From contig NZ_WOXS01000002.1 of assembly GCF_009852415.1 (NCBI RefSeq), positions 1,944,501 through 2,008,500 on the forward strand: DNA of 64,000 bases, written 5' to 3'. This stretch comes from Streptomyces sp. Tu 3180 (GTDB lineage Bacteria; Actinomycetota; Actinomycetes; Streptomycetales; Streptomycetaceae). The notes below the pieces were generated by a model. The model ran no database searches, was not told where the DNA came from, and saw nothing but the letters and a program-made list of their open reading frames with translations. Shown here one piece after another: positions 1 through 9,033 of the stretch (position 1 is the stretch's first letter; each line of letters starts with the position of its first letter). The translations under genes were made by a program, and so were the position numbers.

Positions 1-83
1 GGCCCGGAGACCAGCCCGTACAGCTCCTCGAACGCCTTGTGGTCGCCCCCGGCCACCCGTACCAGAAGCTCGTCCGCCTCCAA
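1..83 (-). CDS. ECF sigma factor, N-terminal fragment
   Basis: Partial gene running off the left edge; only the first 27 codons are present. They read like the start of sigma-70 region 2 of an ECF sigma factor (a GGDHKAFEELYGLVSG-like stretch). I chose a TTG start at 83 because a GGGGGAGG ribosome binding site lies 7 bases upstream in the correct position; the nearby ATG at 90 is in another frame. The gene is divergent from the DUF4331 operon, so it may control that operon. This is inference from position, and I found no clear ECF promoter. No anti-sigma gene is visible because the window ends. Confidence 0.7.
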   Translation of the reverse strand, partial: MEADELLVRVAGGDHKAFEELYGLVSG

Positions 84-350
84 CGCGCATCCTCCCCCCT
101 GTGGGCCCCGCCGGGCCCGCCCGCTCGACACGAGGCATGCGCGGCGAGCGCGCCTCCGGAGGGGAAGTACGGATCGGCGGGCCGAAAACGCGGGTCCGGC
201 GGCGGGAAATGCCACGGGCCGACGGTCGCGGAGGCAGCGGTCCGGCGGCGGATCCCGAAAACCCGGCCCGTCCGAAAGTCCGACCAATCCGTCCCGCCGC
301 CCGTTCCGAATCCCGCTGCGTCAGGCAAGTAGGCACTGAGGACGGACGGC

Positions 351-1883
351 ATGACACCTAACTCCAGGACCGGTGCGGGGCGCGGGAGTCTCGCGACCCT
401 CGTCTGTGGTGCGCTGGCCGCCGGGGGGCTCGCAGCCGCCGGCGCCACCGCGCTGGAACCGGGGGCGGCCTCCGCCTCCAGCCACCGGGAGGCCCCGCTG
501 ATCTCGGGCACCCCGCAGTACGACAACACGGACCTGTACGCGTTCGTCAGTCCCGACAAGCCGGACACGACGACGATCATCGCGAACTGGATCCCCTTCG
601 AGGAGCCGGCCGGCGGACCGAACTTCTTCACCTTCGCCGAGGACGCCCAGTACGACATCCACATCGACAACGACGGCGACGCGCAGGGCGAGGTGCTGTT
701 CCGCTACACCTTCACCACGCACACGAAGAACGGCGGGACGTTCCTCTACAACACGGGCCCGGTCACCGCCCTGGACGACCCGGACCTCAACATCACGCAG
801 ACCTACGACATCGAACTGCTGAAGCTGAAGGACCAGCGCCCGGTGTCCCGCACGAAGATCGCGGACGACGTGCCGGTGGCGCCGTCGAACGTCGGCAAGG
901 CGTCCATGCCGGACTACGACACCCTGCGGAAGCAGGCCGTGCGCGAACTGGCGGGCGGCACGACGACGTTCGCCGGGCAGGCCGACGACCCGTTCTTCCT
1001 GGACCTGCGCGTCTTCGACCTGCTGTACGGCGGGAACCTCTCCGAGGTCGGCAACGACACCCTCAAGGGCTACAACGTCAACTCCCTCGCCCTCCAGGTC
1101 CCGACCCGCATGATCACCGAGTCGGCGGACCAGCCGGTCGTCGGCATCTGGTCGACGACCCAGCGCAAGAACGCCGCGGGGCACTTCGTCCAGGTCTCCC
1201 GGCTGGGCAACCCGCTGGTCAACGAGGTCGTCAACCCGCTCGAGGACAAGGACGCGTTCAACGCGTCCGCGCCGTGGGACGACGCGCGGTTCCTGAAGAA
1301 CGTCACCCACCCGGAGCTGCCGAAGCTCATCGAGGCGATCTACAGGATCGACGCGCCCGACGAGCCGCGCGACGACCTGGTCGACGTGTTCCTCAAGGGC
1401 GTCGAGGGACTCAACCGGCCGCCCCACGTGAGGCCGTCGGAGATGCTGCGCCTCAACACGTCGGTCGAGCCGGCGGCGAAGCCGAAGCGGCTGGGCGTCC
1501 TGGACGGCGACAACGCGGGCTTCCCCAACGGGCGGCGGCTGACGGACGACGTGATCGACGCCTCGCTCCAGGTCGTCGAGGGGGAACTGGTCGGGGCGGA
1601 GAACGACCTGGGGGACGCGGTCGACGCCAACGACAAGGAGTTCGGGGCGTCCTTCCCGTATCTGGCGAACCCCACGGAGGGTTCGCGCGGCCCGCTCGCC
1701 AAGGGCGTGGACGGCGGCAACGACGTGCGCAACCAGCTCGGTGACGCGCTCCGGCCCGCGGGAGCGGGAGGTCCGGGCGACACCACCCTGATCGCCGCGT
1801 CCGCGGGCGCGGGCGCCGGCGGCATCCTGCTGGTCGGCGCGGCCCTGCTGTGGTGGCGCCGGATGCGCGGCCGGGCGTACTGA
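351..1883 (+). CDS. DUF4331 family exported membrane-anchored protein
   Basis: A 510-residue protein with a long N-terminal signal region ending near residue 44 (alanine-rich, then SASSHREAP). The SSHREAPLI segment just after the signal and the aspartate-rich YDNTDLYAF and DIHIDNDGD stretches are hallmarks of DUF4331. The C-terminus carries a glycine/alanine/leucine membrane helix (about residues 480-500) followed by WWRRMRGR, so the protein should be anchored with its body outside the cell. DUF4331 has no established biochemical role. It is followed by a TPR protein and a NicO transporter in the same direction, probably as one operon, and is divergent from an ECF sigma factor. Acidic loops could bind metal, which would fit the transporter neighbour, but that is speculation. 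Confidence 0.85.
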   Translation: MTPNSRTGAGRGSLATLVCGALAAGGLAAAGATALEPGAASASSHREAPLISGTPQYDNTDLYAFVSPDKPDTTTIIANWIPFEEPAGGPNFFTFAEDAQYDIHIDNDGDAQGEVLFRYTFTTHTKNGGTFLYNTGPVTALDDPDLNITQTYDIELLKLKDQRPVSRTKIADDVPVAPSNVGKASMPDYDTLRKQAVRELAGGTTTFAGQADDPFFLDLRVFDLLYGGNLSEVGNDTLKGYNVNSLALQVPTRMITESADQPVVGIWSTTQRKNAAGHFVQVSRLGNPLVNEVVNPLEDKDAFNASAPWDDARFLKNVTHPELPKLIEAIYRIDAPDEPRDDLVDVFLKGVEGLNRPPHVRPSEMLRLNTSVEPAAKPKRLGVLDGDNAGFPNGRRLTDDVIDASLQVVEGELVGAENDLGDAVDANDKEFGASFPYLANPTEGSRGPLAKGVDGGNDVRNQLGDALRPAGAGGPGDTTLIAASAGAGAGGILLVGAALLWWRRMRGRAY

Positions 1884-2013
1884 GCCGGCCCGCCGGCGGG
1901 CCGCCGGGGCTCCCGGCCGCCCGCCCGCCGACAGGCGCGGCCCGTTCCCCCTTCCCCCACGGCACGGGCCGCGCCGCCTGCCTCCGCACCCAGCGAGCGA
2001 CCGAGGAGAGGTC

Positions 2014-3525
2014 ATGCCTGCGCGTACCGACGACAGCGCCCGTGAGAGCGGGCGGGGCACCGCGCCGCCCGCCCCGGCGGAACCCGGGCCCGAGGAACCG
2101 TCCGGCCCCGCCACGGGACCCGGCACCGTGGAACCGCCCGGCCCCGCCACGGCCGCCGCCCCGCGCCGGTTCTCCGCCGCCGCGCGGCGCTCGCGCGGGA
2201 CCCGTCTCGCCCTGTGCGCCGGTCTGCTGGCCGTCGCGATGACCGCCGGGGCCGTCGCGGTGGGAGGCGGCCGGGGCGGAGAGCGGGCCGGGGCCGGCGC
2301 GGCAGCGGCGGCCGGGGCGCTCGCGCCCGGTGTGCTCGCCGGGGGCGACCTCGACGCCGGGGTCCGCGCGCTCCAGACCCGTCTGCGCGCCCAGCCCCGC
2401 GACTTCGGCGGCTGGGCCACCCTGGGGGTCGCCTACGTCGAGCAGGCCCGGATCCACGGGGACCCCTCGCGCTACCCGCAGGCCGAGCGGGCGCTCGACC
2501 GCTCCCTCGCCCTCGCACCCGGCAACGACCAGGCCCTCGCCGGCCGGGCCGCGCTCGCCGCCGCCCGGCACGACTTCACCGGCGCCCTGGAGTACGCCGA
2601 CCGGGCCCTGGAGCGGAACCCCTACAGCGAGCGCGCCCTGTGCTCCCGCATCGACGCCCTGGTCGAGCTCGGCCGCTACGACGAGGCCGCCCGGGCCGCC
2701 GGCACCGCCGACCGCAGGCGGCCCGGGGTGCCCGTCTTCACGCGGTACGCGTACGTGCGGGAGCTGCGCGGCGACGTGCGGACCGCGCGGGAGGTGCTGG
2801 AGCGGGCCCTGGACGGCGCCTCCTCGCCCGCCGACGTGGCGTACGTCGCGACCGCGCTCGGGCAGCTCGCCTGGAACCAGGGGGACCACCCGGCGGCCCT
2901 GCGCCACTACGCCCGCGCGCTCGCCGCCGAGGAGGACCACCTCCCCGCCCTGGAGGGCCGGGCCCGCGCCCAGGCCGCGGGCGGGGACCGCGCGGGCGCC
3001 GTCGCGACGCTGGAGCGGGTCGTCGCCCGCTCCCCGCTGCCCGGTCCGCTGGTCGCCCTCGGCGAGCTGTACGAGGACCGCGGCGCCGACGGCGACCGGG
3101 CGAGGGCCCGTGAGCAGTACGCCCTGGTGGACGCCTGGACCGCGCTGGCCCGCGCCGGGGGTGTGGACGCCGACCTCGACACCGCGCTCGCCACCGCCGA
3201 CCACGGCCGCCCTGGGGAGGCCCTGCGCGCGGCCCGCGCCGCGTGGGACCGCCGGCACGGTGTGCACACGGCGGACGCCCTCGCGTGGGCGCTGCACGTC
3301 AACGGCCGTGACGAGGAGGCCCTTCCGTACGCCCGCCGGGCCACGGCCACCGGGTACCGCAACGCCGCCTTCCTCTACCACCGCGGCATGATCGAACGCG
3401 CCACCGGGCACGACCGCGCCGCCCGCGCCTCCCTCGCGGCGGCCCTGGAGCTGAACCCCGGCTTCTCGCCCCTCGGCGCCCGTGCGGCCCGTGCCGCGCT
3501 GAAGGACCTGGAGGGGGCACGGTGA
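2014..3525 (+). CDS. membrane-anchored TPR protein
   Basis: A 503-residue protein. A Pro/Ala/Glu-rich cytoplasmic tail (1-60) precedes one membrane helix (about 67-90). The rest is built from degenerate tetratricopeptide repeats, recognisable by alternating A, Y and L positions such as ALEYADRALERNPYSERAL and ALRHYARALAAEEDHLPAL, and by LELNPGFSPLG near the end. TPR arrays usually mediate protein-protein contacts; no catalytic motif is seen. ATG at 2014 is supported by GAGGAGAGG at 2003-2011. Its TGA overlaps the GTG of the downstream transporter (GTGA), so the two are translationally coupled. It may organise a complex with the DUF4331 protein on the outer face of the membrane. Confidence 0.85.
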   Translation: MPARTDDSARESGRGTAPPAPAEPGPEEPSGPATGPGTVEPPGPATAAAPRRFSAAARRSRGTRLALCAGLLAVAMTAGAVAVGGGRGGERAGAGAAAAAGALAPGVLAGGDLDAGVRALQTRLRAQPRDFGGWATLGVAYVEQARIHGDPSRYPQAERALDRSLALAPGNDQALAGRAALAAARHDFTGALEYADRALERNPYSERALCSRIDALVELGRYDEAARAAGTADRRRPGVPVFTRYAYVRELRGDVRTAREVLERALDGASSPADVAYVATALGQLAWNQGDHPAALRHYARALAAEEDHLPALEGRARAQAAGGDRAGAVATLERVVARSPLPGPLVALGELYEDRGADGDRARAREQYALVDAWTALARAGGVDADLDTALATADHGRPGEALRAARAAWDRRHGVHTADALAWALHVNGRDEEALPYARRATATGYRNAAFLYHRGMIERATGHDRAARASLAAALELNPGFSPLGARAARAALKDLEGAR

Positions 3526-5048
3526 TCCTCCGCCGCTCCGTCACCGCCGCGGCCGCCGTCCTCACCGCCGGGTGCGCGCTCGCCCTGCTCCCGGCCACGG
3601 CGGCGAGCGCGCACCCGCTCGGCGACTTCACCGTCAACCGCTACGACGGGCTGGTCGCCGCGCCCGGCGAACTCCGCGTCCACCATGTCGAGGACCTCGC
3701 GGAGATCCCGGCCACGCAGGCCGGGCCGGACGTCGGCCGGCTGGGCCGGGACGCGTGGGCGCGCCGGCGCTGCGCCGCGGCCGCGCGCGACAGCGAGGTG
3801 CGCGTGGACGGCCGCGCGGTCCCGCTCGCCGTGCGCGACAGCCGGGTGCGCGTGCGGCCCGGCCGGGCGGGGCTCGACACCCTGCGCGTGGAGTGCGGGC
3901 TGCGCGCTCCCCTGCCGGAGGGCGGCGCGGTGGACGTCGCCTTCCGCGCGGCGGGGGCGGCGTCCGGACCGGGCTGGCGGGAGATCACCGCGCGCGGCGA
4001 CCGCATGACGCTCACCGGCTCGGACGTGCCGGACAGCTCGCTCTCCCGCGAGCTGACGCGCTACCCGGAGGGGTTGCTCTCCTCCCCGGCCGGCACCACG
4101 ACCGCAGCCCTGCGCGTCCGCCCCGGCGGCCCGGCGCTGGCGGGGCGGGAGGCCGACGCGCCCGCCTCCTCCGTGCTGCCCCGCGGCGCGGACCGCTGGA
4201 CGCGCGCCCTGGGCGACCTCGTCGCACGACGCGACCTCACGGCCGGCCTCGCCGCGCTCGCCCTGCTGACCGCCGTCCTCCTCGGCGCGGTGCACGCGCT
4301 CGCGCCGGGCCACGGCAAGACCCTCATGGCCGCGACGGCGGCGGCGCGCGGTGGCCGGGCGCGGCCCGGGGACGTGCTGCCCATGGCCGCCTCGGTGACG
4401 GTCACCCACACCCTCGGCGTGGTCGCCCTGGGCCTGCTGGTCACGGCCGGTTCGGCCGCCGCGCCCTCGGTGGTCGCCTGGCTGGGCGTCGCGAGCGGCG
4501 TCCTCGTCACCCTGGCCGGCGCGGGCCTCGTACGCCGGGCCCTGCGCAACCGGGGCCGCGCGCACCGGCGTCCGCACCCGCACCCCCACGGCGACGACCA
4601 CGGGCACCACCACGGCCACAGCCACGACCACGGCCGGGATCACCCGCACCCCCACGGGACGACGCACACCCACGGCGGCCGCACCCACACGCATCCGGCC
4701 GCGCCCACCCTCCGCGGCACGATCCTGCTCGGTTTCGCCGGCGGGCTGGTGCCCAGCCCGTCCGCCGTGGTGGTGCTGGTCGGCGCCGCGGCGCTCGGCC
4801 GGGCATGGTTCGGGCTGCTGCTCGTCGTCGCGTACGGCGTGGGCCTGGCCCTGACCCTCACCGCGGCCGGGTACGCGGTCGTCGGGGCGGGCAGCGGGGT
4901 GACCCGGCTCCTGGCCCGGCGCCCCCGCTGGACGGCGGCCCCGTGGGCGGCGCTGGTGCGCCGGAGCGCGCCCCTGGGGTCGGCGTTCGCCGTCGTGGCC
5001 CTGGGAGCCGGATTGGTGTTCAGGGGGGCGGCATCCGCGCTGGGCTGA
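3522..5048 (+). CDS. NicO-family nickel/cobalt transporter
   Basis: A 508-residue protein with a signal peptide (about 1-30, ending SAHPLGDF), an extracytoplasmic beta-rich domain of about 200 residues, then six or so membrane helices. The HALAPGHGKTLMAA motif in the first helix region is typical of the NicO/RcnA group, where conserved histidines bind Ni or Co. A histidine-rich cytoplasmic loop (about residues 345-390, more than 15 His) separates the two membrane halves and probably binds metal. Bacterial members with an N-terminal HPLGNF-type domain are common in actinobacteria. Direction (efflux or uptake) cannot be decided from sequence. It is translationally coupled to the TPR gene and ends the operon. 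Confidence 0.85.
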   Translation: MILRRSVTAAAAVLTAGCALALLPATAASAHPLGDFTVNRYDGLVAAPGELRVHHVEDLAEIPATQAGPDVGRLGRDAWARRRCAAAARDSEVRVDGRAVPLAVRDSRVRVRPGRAGLDTLRVECGLRAPLPEGGAVDVAFRAAGAASGPGWREITARGDRMTLTGSDVPDSSLSRELTRYPEGLLSSPAGTTTAALRVRPGGPALAGREADAPASSVLPRGADRWTRALGDLVARRDLTAGLAALALLTAVLLGAVHALAPGHGKTLMAATAAARGGRARPGDVLPMAASVTVTHTLGVVALGLLVTAGSAAAPSVVAWLGVASGVLVTLAGAGLVRRALRNRGRAHRRPHPHPHGDDHGHHHGHSHDHGRDHPHPHGTTHTHGGRTHTHPAAPTLRGTILLGFAGGLVPSPSAVVVLVGAAALGRAWFGLLLVVAYGVGLALTLTAAGYAVVGAGSGVTRLLARRPRWTAAPWAALVRRSAPLGSAFAVVALGAGLVFRGAASALG

Positions 5049-5099
5049 GCTACTTTCATGAGGAAAGGCAGATTTCGCCCGGCTGCGAATGGGGGCGCC

Positions 5100-6749
5100 G
5101 TGTCCGAGGAACCGGGCGGTGAGCGGGTGGTCGCGGGCCGCTACCGACTGCTGTCGCCGCTGGGCGAGGGCGGCATGGGCACCGTGTGGCGGGCCCGTGA
5201 CGAGGTGCTGCACCGCGAGGTCGCCGTCAAGGAGGTCCGCGCCCCGGCCGGGCTGCCGGCGTCCGACGTGGAACGGATGTACGCCCGTCTGGAGCGGGAG
5301 GCCTGGGCGGCGGCCCGGGTCGCCGACCGCAACGTGGTGACGGTCTACGACGTGGCCACCGAGGACGGGCGCCCGTGGATCGTCATGGAACTGGTGCGCG
5401 GCCTGTCGCTGGCCGAGGTGCTGGACGCCGAGGGGCCGCTGCCGCCGCGGCGGGCCGCGCACATCGGCGCGGAGGTGCTGGCCGCCCTGCGGGCCGCGCA
5501 CGGGGCCGGGGTGCTGCACCGGGACGTGAAGCCCGCCAACGTCCTGATCGCGAACGACGGACGGATCGTGCTCACCGACTTCGGGATCGCCACGGTCGAG
5601 GGCAGCTCCGCGCTGACCATGACCGGGGAGGTCGTCGGATCGCCCGAGTTCCTCGCCCCGGAGCGGGCGCTGGGCCGCACGCCCGGCCCCGAGTCGGACC
5701 TGTGGTCGCTCGGCGTGCTGCTGTACGCGGCGGTCGAGGGCCACTCGCCCTTCCGGCAGGACACCCCGCTGAGCACCCTGCGGGCGATCGTCGACGAGGA
5801 GCTGCCGCCGCCGCGCCGGGCCGGTCCGCTCACCCCGGTCGTCGAGGGACTGCTGCGCAAGGATCCGGCTCGGCGGCTCACGGCGGAGCGGGCGCAACAG
5901 GACCTGCGGGTCATCAGTGCCGGAGGCACCGTCTCCGGGGAGGACACCCCCCGGGCGGACACCGCGGTTCCGGCCGCGTACGCCCCGACCGTGGCCGCGC
6001 GTCCGCGGGCGCACCACCCCGGGCCCCCGCCCACGCCCCCGCTGCCGGCCGCGGGAGCGCCGGCCGGGACCACCGCGGTCACCCGGCCCGAGCGCGGCCG
6101 CCGCGCCGTCGTCGCCCTGGTCGCGGGCGTGGCCCTGCTGGCCCTGGCGCTGGCCGGGCTGACGTATGCGCTGCTGGACCGCGGGGACGGCGGCGGGGAC
6201 GGCGGTTCCGGCGCCCGGGACCGGAGCACGCGGGCGGGTTCGTCCGCGCCGGCCGGTGAGGACGGGAACGGGGCCGGGGCGCCCCGGACGGACGGGCCGG
6301 CGCCCTCCCCCGGCACGAGCGGCGCACGGGAGAGCACGCCCCCGCCCCAGACGGTGTCGGTGACGGTGACCGGCGCGCACACGGAGTACTCCGGCGGCTG
6401 TCCGCCGCCCGAGGACGGGGCGCCCGCGTTCACGGCGACGTTCACGGTGGGGCGGCTGCCGGCCGAGGTCTCCTACCGCTGGGTGGCCGAGGACGGCTCG
6501 GTGGCCGATCCGGGATGGCGGACGCTGTCGTTCCCGGAGGGCGGCGGGCGTACGCGGCAGGACACGGTGGCCGTGACGACGTACTCGCAGAGCGGCACGT
6601 TCGAGAGCAGGATCGGTGTGGAGGTCCGGGAGCCGGTGGAGACGGCGTCGGACTCGGTGCCGTTCTCGGTGACGTGCGAGACGGAGACCCCGCCGGGCGG
6701 GGCCTCCCCTTCTCCTTCCGGTTCTTCCGGTCCGGTGACCGCGCCCTGA
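5100..6749 (+). CDS. PknB-type Ser/Thr protein kinase with exported C-terminal domain
   Basis: With a GTG start at 5100 the protein has 549 residues. An in-frame ATG at 5058 has no good ribosome binding site and would add 14 residues, so I prefer GTG. Kinase motifs are intact: GEGGMG loop (about 22-27), VAVK lysine (about 44), HRDVKPANVL catalytic loop (about 140), DFG, and SPEFLAPE. A Pro-rich linker leads to one membrane helix (about 350-370). The extracytoplasmic region has a low-complexity spacer and a beta-rich domain of about 100 residues with two cysteines (GGCPPP and VTCET) that could form a disulfide. There are no PASTA repeats, so the ligand differs from PknB. The gene is convergent with the SGNH lipase, only 4 bases apart, and a short palindrome spans both stop codons. 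Confidence 0.92.
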   Translation: MSEEPGGERVVAGRYRLLSPLGEGGMGTVWRARDEVLHREVAVKEVRAPAGLPASDVERMYARLEREAWAAARVADRNVVTVYDVATEDGRPWIVMELVRGLSLAEVLDAEGPLPPRRAAHIGAEVLAALRAAHGAGVLHRDVKPANVLIANDGRIVLTDFGIATVEGSSALTMTGEVVGSPEFLAPERALGRTPGPESDLWSLGVLLYAAVEGHSPFRQDTPLSTLRAIVDEELPPPRRAGPLTPVVEGLLRKDPARRLTAERAQQDLRVISAGGTVSGEDTPRADTAVPAAYAPTVAARPRAHHPGPPPTPPLPAAGAPAGTTAVTRPERGRRAVVALVAGVALLALALAGLTYALLDRGDGGGDGGSGARDRSTRAGSSAPAGEDGNGAGAPRTDGPAPSPGTSGARESTPPPQTVSVTVTGAHTEYSGGCPPPEDGAPAFTATFTVGRLPAEVSYRWVAEDGSVADPGWRTLSFPEGGGRTRQDTVAVTTYSQSGTFESRIGVEVREPVETASDSVPFSVTCETETPPGGASPSPSGSSGPVTAP

Positions 6750-6753
6750 CGGG

Positions 6754-7560
6754 TCAGGCCGCGGCGTCCAGCACCGGCAGGTAGCCGCCGGACTGGCCGG
6801 CCGCCGTCGGGTGGTACGAGTTGCCGATGTTGAACCAGTCCACGCTGTGCAGCCAGGAGCTGCCGGAGCAGATCTCGTGGCCGGTGAAGGTGGTGCGCAC
6901 GTCGCCGAAGGTGAAGCCGTGCGCGCCGGCGCGCTGGGCGATGGCGTTGTTGAGGTGGTCAGCGGCGTCGTTGATCGCCTTCCGCTTGGTCTCGGAGAGA
7001 CCGATGCAGGAGGTGCCGAGTTTGTAGAAGCGGGGGTAACCGAGCACGACGACGTGGGCGTTGGGGGCCCGGGTGCGGATGGCGCTGTAGACGCTGTCGA
7101 GCCGGCCGGGCAGCGTCGAGTCGACGTAGGCCCGGGCGGTGGCGATCCGGGAGAGACAGGTGCTGTCGGACTGGAGCACACAGGTCGTCATGACGTCGGC
7201 GAATCCGGCGTCGTTGCCGCCGACGCTGAGGGAGACGAGGCCGGTGGAGGTGGAGAGCGGAGCGAGCTGCCCGGCGAGAACGTCACCCGTACGAGCGCCC
7301 GAGCAGGCGGTGAAGTCGAAGGACGAGGGTGAGTTGGCGGCCCTCCAGAGGTACGGGTAGGCGTTCGTGCTGCGCTTGCAGTCGCCGCTGGAGGAGATGT
7401 AGCTGCCGGCTCCGACGCCGGAGGAGTAGGAGTCTCCGAGCGCCACGTAGCCGCCCGCGGCGGCCTGTTGGGACGCCTGAGCCGTCGTGGCGCCGGTGAG
7501 GGCGGCGGTGACGGCGAGGAGGAGTGAGCCCAGAAAGAGGGAAAGTCGGGAACGTCTCAT
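6754..7560 (-). CDS. secreted SGNH/GDSL lipase or phospholipase
   Basis: A 268-residue secreted enzyme with a signal peptide of about 30 residues ending TAQAS. SGNH blocks are clear: GDSYSSG (nucleophile Ser), the GARTGDVL block, GGNDAGF (oxyanion Asn), and a C-terminal SYHPTAAG with the catalytic His. Six cysteines (DCK, TACSG, TTCV, STCL, TSCI, EICS) fit the three disulfides of Streptomyces rimosus lipase and related phospholipase A1 enzymes, which it strongly resembles. It hydrolyses acyl esters outside the cell. ATG at 7560 is preceded by a GGGAGG-type site (GGGAGGTTCC). Confidence 0.93.
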   Translation of the reverse strand: MRRSRLSLFLGSLLLAVTAALTGATTAQASQQAAAGGYVALGDSYSSGVGAGSYISSSGDCKRSTNAYPYLWRAANSPSSFDFTACSGARTGDVLAGQLAPLSTSTGLVSLSVGGNDAGFADVMTTCVLQSDSTCLSRIATARAYVDSTLPGRLDSVYSAIRTRAPNAHVVVLGYPRFYKLGTSCIGLSETKRKAINDAADHLNNAIAQRAGAHGFTFGDVRTTFTGHEICSGSSWLHSVDWFNIGNSYHPTAAGQSGGYLPVLDAAA

Positions 7561-8211
7561 GGAACCTCCCTTTAGCAGGATCTCTGCCTCAACCGTCGTA
7601 CCAACTACGCGTGTTGACTGGAAGTGTCCATGCCAAAAAAATCCGGCTCTCCCCGGGAATCACTCCGCTTCTTCACACGAACCACCCCGGGGGGAACGGC
7701 TGTTCAACCCTGGACAAAATCTGGCCGTAGGGATTTTCAGCCCTTGACGCCCCCTACGGGGTGCGCCACATTGAAGCCCGGCATTGGACGCTTCGGGGGG
7801 CAAAGTCGGCCATGCAGACAGGCATATCCGGGCAAGAGCCGCACACGACGGCCAAACCATCGAAACATGGGACGCCGTTCCAGGTCTTGCCATAAGGGTC
7901 CAATTGTCAATACCGTCATACATCTCACCCGCATCGGTCCGTCAGTAAGCGGCTCCAGGGGAGGGCTCAGGACCGCGACGAACCGGCGCGGGGCGCGGTA
8001 GGGGGGTGCCGTGCTCGGTGACCGCAACGGTGACCGGGCCGTGCCGCGCGGTCGGCTGCCGTTGTCGCGGCCGGCCAGCTTTGCCAGCTCACCCGGCGTA
8101 CACGTCGGTTCCATGTGTCGTGCCGTGGGGTGAGAACCCCCCTTTCGAACCGGACGAACAGCCGGGCCGCCCGAGGGGCGGGCGGTCCACCGGACGAGAG
8201 GGACCAGACTC
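7561..8211. other. intergenic region, divergent promoters
   Basis: This 651-base spacer separates the lipase (leftward) from the glycosyltransferase operon (rightward). Its left half (7590-7930) is less GC-rich than its surroundings, as expected for promoter DNA. I could not pick a convincing -35/-10 pair on either strand. I see no small gene with a good ribosome binding site. A GC hairpin at 8167-8185 is listed separately. Confidence 0.6.
8167..8185 (+). promoter_or_regulatory. leader hairpin before GT2 operon
   Basis: CCGCCCG (8167-8173) pairs perfectly with CGGGCGG (8179-8185) around a 5-base loop. It lies 27 bases before the ATG of the first glycosyltransferase, inside the probable leader. 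It could be an attenuator or an mRNA stabiliser; no function is shown. Confidence 0.35.
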
Positions 8212-9033
8212 ATGAGCTCCGTTCTGCAGCCGGCGGCCACGGACCAGGATCCGCCGACCGCCCGCACGTACCGGCCCGTCTCCTCGCACCTGGCCATCGC
8301 GCCGCCGGTGAGCGTGGTGATACCGGCCATGAACGAGGCGGAGAACCTGCCGTACGTCTTCAAGACGCTTCCCGACTGGATCCACGAAGTGGTCCTGGTC
8401 GACGGCAACTCCACCGACGACACCGTCGAGGTGGCCCGCGGACTGCGGGCGGACGTCAAGGTCGTCGAACAGCGCGGCAAGGGCAAGGGCGACGCCCTGC
8501 GCACCGGGTTCGAGGCCTGCACCGGCGACATCATCGTGATGGTCGACGCCGACGGCTCGGCCGACGGCAACGAGATCGTCAGCTACGTCTCCGCCCTGGT
8601 CTCCGGCGCGGACTTCGCCAAGGGGTCCCGCTTCGCCAACGGCGGCGGCACCGACGACATGACCTTCATCCGCAAGCTCGGCAACCGGGTGCTGTGCGCC
8701 GTCGTCAACCGCAAGTTCGGCGCCCGTTACACCGACCTCTGCTACGGCTACAACGCCTTCTGGCGGCACTGCCTGGACAAGATCGACCTCGACTGCACCG
8801 GCTTCGAGGTCGAGACCCTGATGAACATCCGGGTCGTCAAGGCCGGCCTCAAGGTGCAGGAGATACCCAGCTACGAGTACCTGCGCATCCACGGCACCAG
8901 CAACCTGCGGGCCGTGCGCGACGGGCTGCGCGTGCTGCGGGTGATCCTCGGGGAGCGGTCCAACCGGCGTGCGCTGCGCAGCCGCGCACGCCACTCGCCG
9001 CTGCTCGACACGGGCCGGGGGAAGGTGTCTTGA
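8212..9033 (+). CDS. GT2 family glycosyltransferase
   Basis: A 273-residue GT-A fold enzyme. The nucleotide-sugar motifs are VSVVIPAMNEAENL at the start of the domain (about 37), VLVDGNSTDDT, and a DADGS metal-binding DxD (about 120). GKGDALRTGFE is typical of polyprenyl-phosphate or EPS-type GT2 proteins, as is the later LCYGYNAFWR. No membrane helix is seen. It probably transfers a sugar from a nucleotide donor onto a lipid or polysaccharide acceptor on the cytoplasmic face. The gene starts an operon; its TGA overlaps the TTG start of the next glycosyltransferase. Confidence 0.9.
   Translation: MSSVLQPAATDQDPPTARTYRPVSSHLAIAPPVSVVIPAMNEAENLPYVFKTLPDWIHEVVLVDGNSTDDTVEVARGLRADVKVVEQRGKGKGDALRTGFEACTGDIIVMVDADGSADGNEIVSYVSALVSGADFAKGSRFANGGGTDDMTFIRKLGNRVLCAVVNRKFGARYTDLCYGYNAFWRHCLDKIDLDCTGFEVETLMNIRVVKAGLKVQEIPSYEYLRIHGTSNLRAVRDGLRVLRVILGERSNRRALRSRARHSPLLDTGRGKVS

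Noticed and set aside
6745..6758. Short palindrome CCTGAC-GG-GTCAGG between kinase and SGNH lipase
   Set aside because: It spans both stop codons with a 2-base loop, too tight for a real hairpin; the symmetry mostly results from two facing TGA codons.
3375..7181. Minus-strand open frame of 1268 codons opposite the NicO and kinase genes
   Set aside because: It lies over several well-supported plus-strand genes, has Ser/Arg/Pro low-complexity translation and no domain. Open antisense frames are common in 73 percent GC DNA.
8115..9029. Long N-terminal extension of the second GT2 protein
   Set aside because: The open frame overlaps the first GT2 gene; the extra residues are Arg/Gly/Ala-rich shadow translation and the family start is at 9030.
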